Origin: Streptomyces bauhiniae
Lineage (GTDB): Bacteria > Actinomycetota > Actinomycetes > Streptomycetales > Streptomycetaceae
Assembly: GCF_004784475.1 (NCBI RefSeq)
Contig: NZ_SRRT01000003.1
Span: 310,001 to 374,000 of the forward strand
Length of the DNA: 64,000 nucleotides
Direction: 5' to 3'
Position 1 is the first letter of the stretch; each line of letters opens with the position of its first letter. The position numbers and the translations under genes are program-made. The notes beneath the pieces were generated by a model. The model was not told the origin of the DNA. It saw only the letters and a list, made by a program, of their open reading frames with translations, and made no database searches. Of this stretch, positions 38,895 through 47,920 are shown piece by piece.

Positions 38895-38961
38895 GAATCC
38901 CTCAGTTCCGGTCGAGCCCCGCTAGGGCCAACGGTACCCGAGGCCCCACCGGGACAGACCG

Positions 38962-39468
38962 TCAGTCCAGGTCGATGCGCTCGCCCGGTCCGGTGCCCTC
39001 ACCTGGGTCGCGGCGGCCGGTGGGCGGGGGGTCGGCCGGGGGCGGGGTGGGGCCGGTGGTCCACCGCTGCTCCTGGGCCTGGACGGCCGAGCGGTAGGCG
39101 GCGAGCAGCTCGCTGCCGGCGGCGGCGAGGTGGTCGAAGACCTGGGGATTGCGCTCGACGACCGGCTCGACGGCGGCCTTGGCCTGCTGGACCATCTGGC
39201 GCACCGCCTGCTGGGCGGCGGGCCCGGCCACCGCGCCGAGCAGCGGGGACTGCAGGCCGGAGAGCTTGTCGGCCACGGAGTCCATCAGCCGGCGCAGCTC
39301 CTCGGCGGCCGTGCCGGGCGGCGGCGGGCTGGTGCCGCGGCGGCGGGCCTTCTCGGCGGCCAGGTCCTCGGCGGTGGCGGTGGCCCAGGCGTCGGCGTCG
39401 CCCATGCGCGGCGCTTCGGGAGCTTCGGGCTCCTCGGGGGGCTGGGGTGCGGGGCGCTCTTCGCTCAT
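38962..39468 (-). CDS. DUF5304 protein
   Basis: 168 residues. A Pro/Glu-rich N-terminus, then a helical core (AAEELRRLMDSVADKLSGLQSPLLGAVAGPAAQQAVRQMVQQAKAAVEPVVERNPQVFDHLAAAGSELLAAYRSAV) and a Pro-rich tail. No enzyme motif. It lies 56 bases downstream of the ArsA-like gene and upstream of glkA, and is probably co-transcribed with the ArsA-like ATPase. Function unknown. Confidence 0.82.
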   Translation of the reverse strand: MSEERPAPQPPEEPEAPEAPRMGDADAWATATAEDLAAEKARRRGTSPPPPGTAAEELRRLMDSVADKLSGLQSPLLGAVAGPAAQQAVRQMVQQAKAAVEPVVERNPQVFDHLAAAGSELLAAYRSAVQAQEQRWTTGPTPPPADPPPTGRRDPGEGTGPGERIDLD

Positions 39469-39524
39469 GGCGGGCTCCTGACTACGGTTCGCGTCTTCGA
39501 CGTTACCCGAACGGCGCAGTCCGT

Positions 39525-40697
39525 TCACCGTCCCGTGCCGGGCCACAGCGCGGGGTCGGGCGCGAACCGGACACACAGCTCGCCGTCGGTCAGGGCGGCC
39601 CCGGCGACGGTGCAGCGGCGCAGCGCGGAGGGCAGGGCGACGATCCGGTGGAAGGGCCCGGCGGTGACCACGAGTTCGTCGCCGCGCCGGATCAGGTCGA
39701 GGTCGTCGCGTACGGCGCCGGGCAGCGGGAGGCGCCAGACGAGGGTGCCGTCCTCGGCGAGGCGGTCGGTGACCGGCCACTCGACGGGGTCGGGCGCGGG
39801 GTTGACGGCGGGCGGGGCGAGCGCGGTGAGGTCGTCGGTGCCGCGCGGGTCGTGGCCGAGGTGCGGCACGGTGTGCACGTCGTGGTCCTGGGCCCAGTCG
39901 GCCAGGGTCTTGCGCTGCTGGGCGAAGGGGCCGGCGAGCCAGGTGCCGTCGGCGGACTCGGGCAGCACGCGGTTGGCGATCAGGGTCTCGGCGCGCAGTC
40001 CGCGCAGGGCGAGGCCGAGCGTCGCCGTCCGTACGGCGTCCTCCCCGGCCGGGCCGGGTTCGGCGACCAGGCGGACGGTGGTGCCCTTGTCGGCGACGAC
40101 GGCTTCGACGGCGGCGAGTTCCAGGTCCCAGCGGGCGGCCGTCTCGTACAGCCAGTCGGCGGGCATGGGGACCCCGGCGAGGCGGCCGAGGACGGGGTGC
40201 AGGGCGCGGGCGGCCTGGCGCTCGGGCGGCAGGAGGCGGCGCAGGTAGCGGCGGAGTTCCTCGGGCAGCGCGAGCAGGGCGAGGGCCTGGGGCAGCGGGG
40301 GGAGGTCCACCACGAGCAGGTCGTAGCGCTCGGAGAGGGCCGCGTCGCGCAGGGCGCGCAGTACGGAGAGTTCCTCGGCGCCGGGCAGCGGGGTGACCTC
40401 CTCGGCGTCGAGCCGGGAGGCGCCGAGCAGGTCGAGGACGGTTCCGGCGCGGTGCTGGAAGGCGGTGAGGTCCTCGCGGAAGCGGGCGCCGGCGTCGGGG
40501 CGCCAGACGGTGAGGTTCTCGGCGGCCTCGGTGGGCGTGGGTCCCGTCACCGTGCCGAGGGCGGCGCCGAGCGTGTCGGCCCGGTCGGCGCCGAGCACGA
40601 GCACGCGGGCGCCGGTGCGGGCCGCGGCGAGCCCGGTGGCGGCGGCGACGCTGGTGCGGCCGCTGCCGCCCGGCCCGGTGATCAGGAGGGTACGCAT
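39525..40697 (-). CDS. ArsA-family ATPase
   Basis: 390 residues with a deviant P-loop at the very N-terminus (LLITGPGGSGRTSVAAATG, Arg in place of the usual GKT lysine) and DLLVVDLPPLPQALALLALPEELRRYL in switch II. The last 90 residues resemble the small-heat-shock-like domain found in actinobacterial ArsA homologues (VWRLPLPGAVRDDLDLIRRGDELVVTAGPFHRIVALPSAL). No arsenic genes are nearby, so an arsenite role is not supported. ArsA/Get3-like handling of proteins or anions is the general family theme. Confidence 0.85.
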   Translation of the reverse strand: MRTLLITGPGGSGRTSVAAATGLAAARTGARVLVLGADRADTLGAALGTVTGPTPTEAAENLTVWRPDAGARFREDLTAFQHRAGTVLDLLGASRLDAEEVTPLPGAEELSVLRALRDAALSERYDLLVVDLPPLPQALALLALPEELRRYLRRLLPPERQAARALHPVLGRLAGVPMPADWLYETAARWDLELAAVEAVVADKGTTVRLVAEPGPAGEDAVRTATLGLALRGLRAETLIANRVLPESADGTWLAGPFAQQRKTLADWAQDHDVHTVPHLGHDPRGTDDLTALAPPAVNPAPDPVEWPVTDRLAEDGTLVWRLPLPGAVRDDLDLIRRGDELVVTAGPFHRIVALPSALRRCTVAGAALTDGELCVRFAPDPALWPGTGR

Positions 40698-40746
40698 GAG
40701 GCTGAACGGTAACGGAGCCGCAGCCCCCGGCGGGGACGGGCCGGGG

Positions 40747-41187
40747 TCAGGAACCCGTCTCGACGCGCTTCTTCAGGCCGGCCAGGGCGCGGTCGATGAT
40801 GACCTTCTCGGCCTTGCGCTTGATCATGCCGAGCATGGGGATCTTGACGTCGACCGTGAGGCGGTAGGTGACCTCGGTGGACCCGGCGCCCGCGGGCTTG
40901 AGCAGGTAGCTGCCGTCCAGGGAGCGGAGCATCTGGGACTTCACCAGGGTCCAGGAGACCTCGTGCTCGCCGGTCCAGGTGTAGGCGAGGGTCTGGTCGT
41001 CCTTGATGGCGCCCGCGTCCATGACGAGGCGGACCTCCTCGGCGCGGCCACGGCCGTCGGTCTCCAGGACCTCGGCCTCCTTCACCTCGCCGGTCCAGTC
41101 CGGGTAGCGGGAGAAGTCGGCGATCACCGCCATGACATCGGCCGGGGCCGCCTCGATCGTGATGCTCGAACTGGTGTGTTCCGCCAT
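40747..41187 (-). CDS. SRPBCC (START-like) family protein
   Basis: 146 residues. EHTSSSITIEAAPADVMAVIADFSRYPDWTGEVKEAEVLE is the typical opening of the polyketide-cyclase/coenzyme Q-binding Coq10 type, and YRLTVDVKIPMLGMIKRKAEKVIIDRALAGLKKRVE the C-terminal helix. Binds a hydrophobic ligand by family analogy; ligand unknown. ATG with GGAGGAG upstream. First of three minus-strand genes with the ArsA-like and DUF5304 genes. Confidence 0.88.
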   Translation of the reverse strand: MAEHTSSSITIEAAPADVMAVIADFSRYPDWTGEVKEAEVLETDGRGRAEEVRLVMDAGAIKDDQTLAYTWTGEHEVSWTLVKSQMLRSLDGSYLLKPAGAGSTEVTYRLTVDVKIPMLGMIKRKAEKVIIDRALAGLKKRVETGS

Positions 41188-41284
41188 CGCCGTGGCTCCT
41201 CCAGATGCGGCCGGACGTTGTCTCACGCGCGGGGTGCGCACGTGTGTGCAGCGTGAAGGCTACCGCGCCGCCCCCGGCCCGCCG

Positions 41285-42082
41285 TCACCACTCCAGCGCC
41301 CACGGCTTGCCGGTTCCGGCGAAGTGCCCCACGTTCACGCACTCGGTCGCCCCGATCCGCATCCGGCGGACGAGCGGCTGGTGGACGTGGCCGAACAGGG
41401 AGTAGCGCGGCTTGGTGCGCTGGATGGCGGCCAGCAGGGCCCGGCTGCCGCGCTCGAAGCGGCGGGCGACGGTGTCGTAGACCAGTTCCGGCACCTCGGG
41501 CGGGATGTGGGTGCAGAGGACGTCGACCTCGCCGACGGCCTCGATCTTCGCCGCGTACTCCTCGTCGTCGATCTCGTACGGGGTGCGCATCGGGGTGCGC
41601 AGGCCGCCGCCGACGAAGCCGAAGACGCGGCCGCCGATCTCCACCCGCTCGCCGTCCAGCACGGTGGTGCCCGGTTGGGCGTACTCCCGCCAGAGGGGCG
41701 GCATGTCGACGTTGCCGTAGGTGGCGTAGGTCGGGGTGGGGAAGGCGGCGAACATCTCGGCGTACTGGCGGCGTACTGCCTGCTCGATCGCGGCGTCCCG
41801 GTCGGTGCCGATGCCCGACCACAGCTTCCGGCCGAAGGCGCGGGCCTCCTCGAAGCGGCGGGCGGTGCGCAGTTCGACGATCCGGTCGGCGTTCTCCGCG
41901 CCGAACAGGTCGGGGAAGATGCCGCGCGAGTGGTCGGCGTAGTCGAGGAAGAGGACGAGGTCGCCGAGGCAGATCAGCGCGTCGGCGCCCTCCCCGGCCC
42001 GCGCGAGATCACGGGCGTTCCCGTGCACGTCGCTGATCACGTGGACGCGGGTCCGGGGGCCGCGGGCGGGTGTGGAAGCCAT
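41285..42082 (-). CDS. Metallophosphoesterase
   Basis: 265 residues. Binuclear metal motifs in order: HVISDVHGNARDL, LICLGDLVLF, YATYGNVDMP, LCTHIPPEV and LFGHVHQPLV. Substrate unknown. The ATG has no ribosome site; a TACCCT hexamer ends eight bases before it, suggesting a leaderless mRNA. A TTG nine bases upstream is the alternative. Confidence 0.9.
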   Translation of the reverse strand: MASTPARGPRTRVHVISDVHGNARDLARAGEGADALICLGDLVLFLDYADHSRGIFPDLFGAENADRIVELRTARRFEEARAFGRKLWSGIGTDRDAAIEQAVRRQYAEMFAAFPTPTYATYGNVDMPPLWREYAQPGTTVLDGERVEIGGRVFGFVGGGLRTPMRTPYEIDDEEYAAKIEAVGEVDVLCTHIPPEVPELVYDTVARRFERGSRALLAAIQRTKPRYSLFGHVHQPLVRRMRIGATECVNVGHFAGTGKPWALEW

Positions 42083-42334
42083 GGCGATCAAGGGTAGAGG
42101 TGTGCGGTCTACGTGAACAGTGGCCCGTCTGGCCTGCGGTTACTCGCCCGTTGGTCAAGAGGTGGACTACTGTGCGCCCAAGAGGGTTATCCCGTGTGAC
42201 GCAGCGAACATCTGGCACGGACCCCCTGTCCCAGAGGTCATACCGGCGGGTAACGTCCGGGCAGTCCGGTCGTGCTCCGGAGAACACCCCGGCAGGCGGG
42301 ACCCCCCGAGCACCCGCCCCGAGGAGCAGCAGTT

Positions 42335-44143
42335 TTGCGCGAGTTCAGCCTTCCGGCTCTGTACGAGGTCCCCGCCGACGGCAACCTGACGGACATCGTC
42401 CGCAGAAACGCCGCTCAGCATCCGGACGTCGCCGTCATCGCGCGCAAGGTCGGCGGCGCCTGGCAGGACGTGACGGCCCGGCAGTTCCTCACCGAGGTGC
42501 ACGCGGCCGCCAAGGGCCTGATCGCCGCCGGTGTGCAGCCGGGCGACCGGGTCGGCCTGATGTCCCGCACCCGCTACGAGTGGACCCTGCTGGACTTCGC
42601 CATCTGGAGCGCGGGCGCGGTCACCGTGCCGGTGTACGAGACGAGTTCGCCGGAGCAGGTGCGCTGGATTCTCTCCGACTCGGGCGCGACCGCCGCCTTC
42701 GTGGAGCTGGACGGCCACGCGGCCGCCGTGGACTCGGTGCGCGATTCGCTGCCGGCGCTGAAGCACGTGTGGCAGATCGAGGCCGGGGGCCTGGAGGAGC
42801 TGACGCGGCTCGGGCAGGACGTCTCCGACGCGACGGTCGCCGAGCGCGGCTCGCTGGCCAAGGCGGACGACCCGGCGACCATCGTCTACACCAGCGGCAC
42901 CACCGGGCGCCCCAAGGGCTGTGTGCTGACCCACCGCAGCTTCTTCGCGGAGTGCGGCAACATCGTGGAGCGGCTGCGCCCGCTGTTCCGTACCGGTGAG
43001 TGCTCGGTGCTGCTGTTCCTGCCGCTGGCGCACGTCTTCGGGCGGCTGGTGCAGGTGGCGCCGATGATGGCGCCGATCAAGCTGGGCTGCGTCCCGGACA
43101 TCAAGAACCTCACCGACGAGCTGTCCGCGTTCCGGCCGACCCTGATCCTGGGTGTCCCGCGCGTGTTCGAGAAGGTCTACAACACCGCGCGGGCCAAGGC
43201 GCAGGCCGACGGCAAGGGCGCGATCTTCGACAAGGCCGCGGACGTGGCCATCGCCTACAGCCGCGCGCTGGACACCCCGGCGGGCCCGTCGCTGAAGCTG
43301 AGGCTCAAACACAAGGTCTTCGACAAGCTGGTCTACGGCAAGCTGCGCGCGGTGCTCGGCGGCCGGGGCGAGTACGCGATCTCGGGCGGCGCTCCGCTGG
43401 GCGAGCGGCTCGGCCACTTCTTCCGGGGCATCGGCTTCTCGGTGCTGGAGGGCTACGGCCTGACGGAGTCCTGCGCGGCCACCGCGTTCAACCCGTGGGA
43501 CCGGCAGAAGATCGGCACGGTCGGCCAGCCGCTGCCCGGCTCGGTCGTGCGGATAGCGGACGACGGCGAGGTGCTGCTGCACGGCGAGCACCTGTTCAAG
43601 GAGTACTGGAACAACCCGGACGCGACCGCCGAGGCGCTGGCCGACGGCTGGTTCCACACCGGGGACATCGGCACCCTGGACGAGGACGGCTACCTCCGGA
43701 TCACCGGCCGCAAGAAGGAGATCATCGTCACGGCGGGCGGCAAGAACGTCGCCCCGGCCGTGATCGAGGACCGTATCCGGGCGCACGCGCTGGTCGCGGA
43801 GTGCATGGTGGTGGGCGACGGGCGGCCGTTCGTGGGCGCGCTGGTCACCATCGACGAGGAGTTCCTCGGCCGCTGGGCCGCCGAGCACGGCAAGCCGGCG
43901 AACTCCACGGCCGACTCGCTGCGCGACGACCCGGAGCTGAACGCGGCGATCCAGGCGGCCGTGGACGACGGCAACGCGGCGGTGTCCAAGGCGGAGTCGG
44001 TGCGCAAGTTCCGTATCCTGCCGATCCAGTTCACCGAGGAGTCGGGGCATCTGACGCCCTCGCTGAAGCTGAAGCGGAACGTGGTGGCCAAGGACTACGC
44101 GGCCGACATCGAGGCCATCTACGCCAAGCAGACCGCCTCCTGA
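42335..44143 (+). CDS. Long-chain acyl-CoA synthetase (FadD15-like)
   Basis: Activates fatty acids with ATP and CoA. 602 residues. AMP-binding P-loop IVYTSGTTGRPKGC near 182, LFLPLAHVFGR, EGYGLTESCAATAFN, DGWFHTGDIG and ITGRKKEIIVTAGGKNVAPAVIED. The start is TTG with GAGGAG eight bases upstream; the next residues (REFSLPALYEVP) match the family N-terminus. In mycobacteria the close relative FadD15 is similarly placed near pimB'. Ends at a hairpin shared with the convergent glycosyltransferase gene. Confidence 0.93.
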   Translation: MREFSLPALYEVPADGNLTDIVRRNAAQHPDVAVIARKVGGAWQDVTARQFLTEVHAAAKGLIAAGVQPGDRVGLMSRTRYEWTLLDFAIWSAGAVTVPVYETSSPEQVRWILSDSGATAAFVELDGHAAAVDSVRDSLPALKHVWQIEAGGLEELTRLGQDVSDATVAERGSLAKADDPATIVYTSGTTGRPKGCVLTHRSFFAECGNIVERLRPLFRTGECSVLLFLPLAHVFGRLVQVAPMMAPIKLGCVPDIKNLTDELSAFRPTLILGVPRVFEKVYNTARAKAQADGKGAIFDKAADVAIAYSRALDTPAGPSLKLRLKHKVFDKLVYGKLRAVLGGRGEYAISGGAPLGERLGHFFRGIGFSVLEGYGLTESCAATAFNPWDRQKIGTVGQPLPGSVVRIADDGEVLLHGEHLFKEYWNNPDATAEALADGWFHTGDIGTLDEDGYLRITGRKKEIIVTAGGKNVAPAVIEDRIRAHALVAECMVVGDGRPFVGALVTIDEEFLGRWAAEHGKPANSTADSLRDDPELNAAIQAAVDDGNAAVSKAESVRKFRILPIQFTEESGHLTPSLKLKRNVVAKDYAADIEAIYAKQTAS

Positions 44144-44163
44144 CGCACCGTCACAGAGCCGAG

Positions 44164-44188
44164 CGGCGCCGGGGATTCCCCGGCGCCG
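44164..44188. terminator. Bidirectional terminator
   Basis: CGGCGCCGGGG and its complement around a three-base loop, lying between the convergent acyl-CoA synthetase and glycosyltransferase stops (44143 and 44194). Confidence 0.85.
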
Positions 44189-44193
44189 TCGTG

Positions 44194-45336
44194 TCAGAGC
44201 AGCACCTTCAGCCGTTCGGCCAGCAGGTCCCAGCGCCACTTCTCCTCGACCCACTGCCTGCCGCGCTCGCCCATGCGGCGGCGCAGGCCCTCGTCGGCGA
44301 GGAGGGCGGTGATCCGCTCGGCGGCCTCGGCCGGTTCGCCGCCCCGGACCACCCAGCCGGTCTCGCCGTCGAGCACGGCGTCCGGTGCGCCCCCGGAGTC
44401 ACCGGCGACGACGGGCAGCCCGGTCGCGGACGCCTCCAGGTAGACGATGCCGAGCCCCTCCACGTCCAGCCCGCCGCGCCGGGTGCGGCACGGCATGGCG
44501 AACACGTCCCCGGCGCCGAAGTGCGCGGGCAGTTCCGCCCAGGGCAACGCGCCGGTGAACCGTACGGAGTCCGCGACGCCGGTCTCCGCGGCCATGCGGC
44601 GCAGGTCGGCCTCGTAGGGGCCGCCGCCCACGATCAGCAGCACGGCGTCCGGCTGGGCGGCGAGGATCTGGGGCATCGCCCGGATCAGGGTGTCCTGGCC
44701 CTTCCTCGGCACCAGCCGGGAGACGCACACCACGACCGGCCGGTCGGTGAGCCCGAGCCGGGCGCGCACCTCGTCCCCGCCGGAGCCGGGGTGGAAGGTC
44801 TTCTCGTCCACGCCGGGCGGCAGTTGGACCATCCGTCCGGCCGCCTCCGGGGTGAGCGCGGCCGCGATCCGGGACCGGGTGTACTCGCCGAGATAGGTGA
44901 TGGTGTCCGTCGACTCGCCGATCCGGCGCAGCAGCCCGCGGGCGCCGGGCAACTGGGCCCAGCCCGCCTCGTGACCGTGGGTGGTGGCCACCAGCCGCTC
45001 GGCGCCGGCCTGGCGCAGCGCGGGTGCCATCAGCCCGAGCGGCGCCGCAGCCCCGAACCACACCGAGGTGCAGCCGTGCTCCCGCAGCAGCCCCACCGCC
45101 CGCCGGGTCGCCGCCGGGGTGGGCAGCAGCATGGTCGTACGGTCGCGTACGACGGTGAAGGGCTGCTCGGCGTCGAAGGCGGCGGTCGCCTCGGCGCCCT
45201 CCCGGCCGCGCTTCCAGGTGGAGGCGTAGACGACGATCCGGTCCGGGTCCAGGCGCAGCGCCATGTTGTGCAGGAACGCCTGGATGCCGCCGGGGCGGGG
45301 CGGAAAGTCGTTGGTCACGATCAGGGTCTTGTGCAT
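44194..45336 (-). CDS. GT4 glycosyltransferase, PimB'-like
   Basis: 380 residues, GT-B fold. N-terminal TLIVTNDFPPRPGGIQAFLHNMALRL is the signature of the actinobacterial PimB'/MgtA group. Donor-site motifs: VVCVSRLVPRKGQDTLIRAMP and EGLGIVYLEASATGLPVVAGDSGGAPD (the EX7E pair). Mycobacterial PimB' adds the second mannose to phosphatidylinositol mannoside using GDP-mannose; the same job is plausible here but not shown. Confidence 0.88.
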   Translation of the reverse strand: MHKTLIVTNDFPPRPGGIQAFLHNMALRLDPDRIVVYASTWKRGREGAEATAAFDAEQPFTVVRDRTTMLLPTPAATRRAVGLLREHGCTSVWFGAAAPLGLMAPALRQAGAERLVATTHGHEAGWAQLPGARGLLRRIGESTDTITYLGEYTRSRIAAALTPEAAGRMVQLPPGVDEKTFHPGSGGDEVRARLGLTDRPVVVCVSRLVPRKGQDTLIRAMPQILAAQPDAVLLIVGGGPYEADLRRMAAETGVADSVRFTGALPWAELPAHFGAGDVFAMPCRTRRGGLDVEGLGIVYLEASATGLPVVAGDSGGAPDAVLDGETGWVVRGGEPAEAAERITALLADEGLRRRMGERGRQWVEEKWRWDLLAERLKVLL

Positions 45337-45416
45337 CGCCGCCGACCCTACCGGGTGGCCCGCCGGGGGCCGGGCCGGGCGGAGTCTGTGGCAGGGACAC
45401 GGCCGTAAAGGACATC

Positions 45417-46700
45417 ATGAGTCTTCCGACGCGCACGACACACGACCGAACGGCAGGGGATCACGTGGACACGAAGGGCGCCGGGCGGTCCCTGGCGTGG
45501 CTCGCGGCGGTGTGGGCGGCGAGCCGTGCCGTCCTGCTGCTGACCGTGTTCAAGGTGATCACCGTCGCGGGCCCGGACGTCACCTCGGACGTGTCGGTGA
45601 TCTACCGGGGCTGGTACGAGGTCCTGCGCCAAGGAACGTTTCCGCTGGACGACGTCACCTGGCAGTACCCGCCCGCCGCCGCGCTCGCGGTCCTCTCCCC
45701 CGGCCTGCTGCCGTTCCTGGACTACACGGACGCGTTCTTCGTCCTCGCCTGCCTCACCGACCTCGCGGTGCTCGCCCTGCTGGTGCGCTACGGCCGCGAG
45801 CCGGGCCGCTCGCCGCGCGGGGCCTGGCTGTGGACGGCGGCCGTCCCGCTGCTCGGGCCGACGGTGTACGCCCGCTACGACGTGATGGTGACCGCCCTGG
45901 CGGTTGCCGCCCTGCTGGTGGCCGCCCGGCATCCGCGCGCCTTCGGGGTGCTGACCGCGCTCGGCGCGCTGGTGAAGGTCTGGCCGGCGCTGCTGCTGAC
46001 GGGATCCTCCCGGCGCCGTCCATGGGCGTCGGCGGCGGTGACGGCGTCGGGGCTGGCGGCGCTGTTCGCGGTGTCGATGCCGGGCGCCTTCGCCTTCCTG
46101 ACCTTCCAGCGGGACCGGGGCACCGAGGTGGAGTCGCTGGGCGCGCTGGTCTTCCATGTGGCCCGGCACTTCGGCTGGGAGGGGCAGGTCCTGCTGAACT
46201 ACGGCTCGATCGAGTTCCTCGGCCCCTGGGTCGGGGTGGTGAGCACGGCCGCGCTGGTGCTGACCGGGGCCGCGTTCGGCTGGCTGGTGCTGTGGCGGCT
46301 GCGGGTGGCGCGCACCGACGAACTGACGCTCCCCGAGGCCGCGTTCACCGCGGTGCTGCTGTTCACGGTGACCAGCCGGGTGATCAGCCCGCAGTACCTG
46401 GTGTGGCTGATCGGGCTGGCCGCGGTGTGCCTGACCCACCGCGCCTCCCGGATGACCGTGCCCGCGCTGATGGTGGCGGTGGCGTCCCTGGTGACGGTCC
46501 TGGAGTTCCCGCTCGGCTTCATCCACGTGGTGACGAGCGACTGGTACGGCGTGACGCTGATGGTCGTGCGCAACGGCCTGCTGGTCGCCGCCTCCCTCAC
46601 GGCGGGCCGCCGGCTGTGGCGCGCCACCGTGTCCCCGGTGCCCCTCACGTCCGCCCCCGCCACGGCGGACCGCGCCGACGAGTCGCCCGTCTCCCCCTGA
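45417..46700 (+). CDS. GT87-type membrane glycosyltransferase (DUF2029)
   Basis: 427 residues with about ten transmembrane helices. The first extracytoplasmic loop has SDVSVIYRGWYEVLRQGTFPLDDVTWQYPPAAAL, typical of polyprenyl-phosphate-mannose-dependent mannosyltransferases (the Asp-containing motif), and FTVTSRVISPQYLVWLIGLAAV near the end is a family signature. Divergent from the PimB'-like gene across 80 bases, supporting a role in a shared glycolipid or lipoglycan. AAAGGA precedes the ATG. Confidence 0.88.
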   Translation: MSLPTRTTHDRTAGDHVDTKGAGRSLAWLAAVWAASRAVLLLTVFKVITVAGPDVTSDVSVIYRGWYEVLRQGTFPLDDVTWQYPPAAALAVLSPGLLPFLDYTDAFFVLACLTDLAVLALLVRYGREPGRSPRGAWLWTAAVPLLGPTVYARYDVMVTALAVAALLVAARHPRAFGVLTALGALVKVWPALLLTGSSRRRPWASAAVTASGLAALFAVSMPGAFAFLTFQRDRGTEVESLGALVFHVARHFGWEGQVLLNYGSIEFLGPWVGVVSTAALVLTGAAFGWLVLWRLRVARTDELTLPEAAFTAVLLFTVTSRVISPQYLVWLIGLAAVCLTHRASRMTVPALMVAVASLVTVLEFPLGFIHVVTSDWYGVTLMVVRNGLLVAASLTAGRRLWRATVSPVPLTSAPATADRADESPVSP

Positions 46701-46703
46701 GCC

Positions 46704-47891
46704 TCAGCCCAGTTGGGCCCGGACGTAGTCCTGCCACTGGGCGGTGAACTCCTCCGGGGTGGTGTCCAGCACCTGCTTCAGCGCGCCCTCCACCGCGCCC
46801 GCGCGGGTGCGGTGGGCGCCGACGGCCCGGTAGAAGGCGCGCAGCTCCTCCTCGCCCCAGCGCTCGGCGATCATCCGGCAGGCCAGCCAGCCGGACTCGT
46901 AGGCGCGGGCGAGCCCGGCCGGGTCGCCGGTGAAGCCGAAGTCCTTGTCGGCGGGGAGCGCGTCCGGGACGCGCCCGTCCGCGACGGCGCGGGTCAGCTC
47001 GGGGGCGACCTCGCCGGGGGTGCGGCCGGTGCCGAGGTAGCCGGTCCAGTCGGCGTACCCCTCGGAGAGCCAGAGCGGGGTGGCGGCGGTGGTCGCGGAG
47101 CGGGTGGCGACATGGGTGGTCTCGTGGGTGAGCACGACCTGTTTGCCCAGGTCACCGAGGGCCGCGTACGCCTCCGGGTTGACCACCACCCGGTCGGCGG
47201 GTGCCCGCCCGGCGCCCCGTGTCTCGGCGGTGGTGACAGCGGCGATGCCCCGGTACTGGGCGGCGGGCGAGCCGAGCAGCGCGGCCATGCCGTCCAGCGA
47301 GCGCGGCACCAGCACCACCACCCGCCGGGCCCAGCGGGCGCCCCAGGCGCGGGAGACGGCCGGTACGGCGCGGTCGGCGAGCCGGGCGTAGCCACGCAGC
47401 TCCTCCGTGCTCTGCCCGGTGCCCAGCACCAGACTGTGCGCCCCGCTGACGGCGCTGACCGGGCCCTGGTCCCAGAGCTGCTGTCCGGCGCCCTGCGCGG
47501 GCCCCTCGGCGGCGACGTACCAGCCGCCGTCGGCGGTGTGGCTCAGGGTGAGGGTGCGGCGGGCGGTGACGGGCGCGGTGTCCTGCCCGGCGACCCGGTA
47601 GCTCAGCTCGGCGTCCGCGCTGGTGCCGTCGGGGCGCAGCGAGGTGATCCGGTAGGCCCAGGCGGCCAGCGGGAGGGCCCGGAGCCGGGTGTAGGGGGTG
47701 CGGGTGCCGGTGGTGGCGTAGGCGGCCTCGTCGTGGCCGAGCAGGGCGGTGGCCCGGCGGTCGAGCACCCGCTGCACCTCGGCGCGGGCGCCGGTGCCGG
47801 GGGCGCGGTGGCCGCATCCGGAGAACGCCGGCAGGAGCAGCAGGCAGAGTCCCGCCGCCGCTGCTCGCCACGCTCCGTCCCGGCCGGCCAC
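46704..47891 (-). CDS. Lipoprotein with HExxH metallopeptidase motif
   Basis: 395 residues. Signal peptide with lipobox LPAFSGC (Cys at about 26). The central part is low-similarity; KQVVLTHETTHVATRSATTAATPLWLSEGYADWTGYLG gives a zinc HETTH with the downstream Glu of SEGYADW, the peptidase MA-like arrangement. Catalysis is therefore possible, but the substrate is unknown. Start GTG. Convergent with the GT87 gene, three bases between stops. Confidence 0.82.
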   Translation of the reverse strand: MAGRDGAWRAAAAGLCLLLLPAFSGCGHRAPGTGARAEVQRVLDRRATALLGHDEAAYATTGTRTPYTRLRALPLAAWAYRITSLRPDGTSADAELSYRVAGQDTAPVTARRTLTLSHTADGGWYVAAEGPAQGAGQQLWDQGPVSAVSGAHSLVLGTGQSTEELRGYARLADRAVPAVSRAWGARWARRVVVLVPRSLDGMAALLGSPAAQYRGIAAVTTAETRGAGRAPADRVVVNPEAYAALGDLGKQVVLTHETTHVATRSATTAATPLWLSEGYADWTGYLGTGRTPGEVAPELTRAVADGRVPDALPADKDFGFTGDPAGLARAYESGWLACRMIAERWGEEELRAFYRAVGAHRTRAGAVEGALKQVLDTTPEEFTAQWQDYVRAQLG

Positions 47892-47920
47892 CGTCCGATC
47901 GTACGGGGTGCGGGCCGGTC

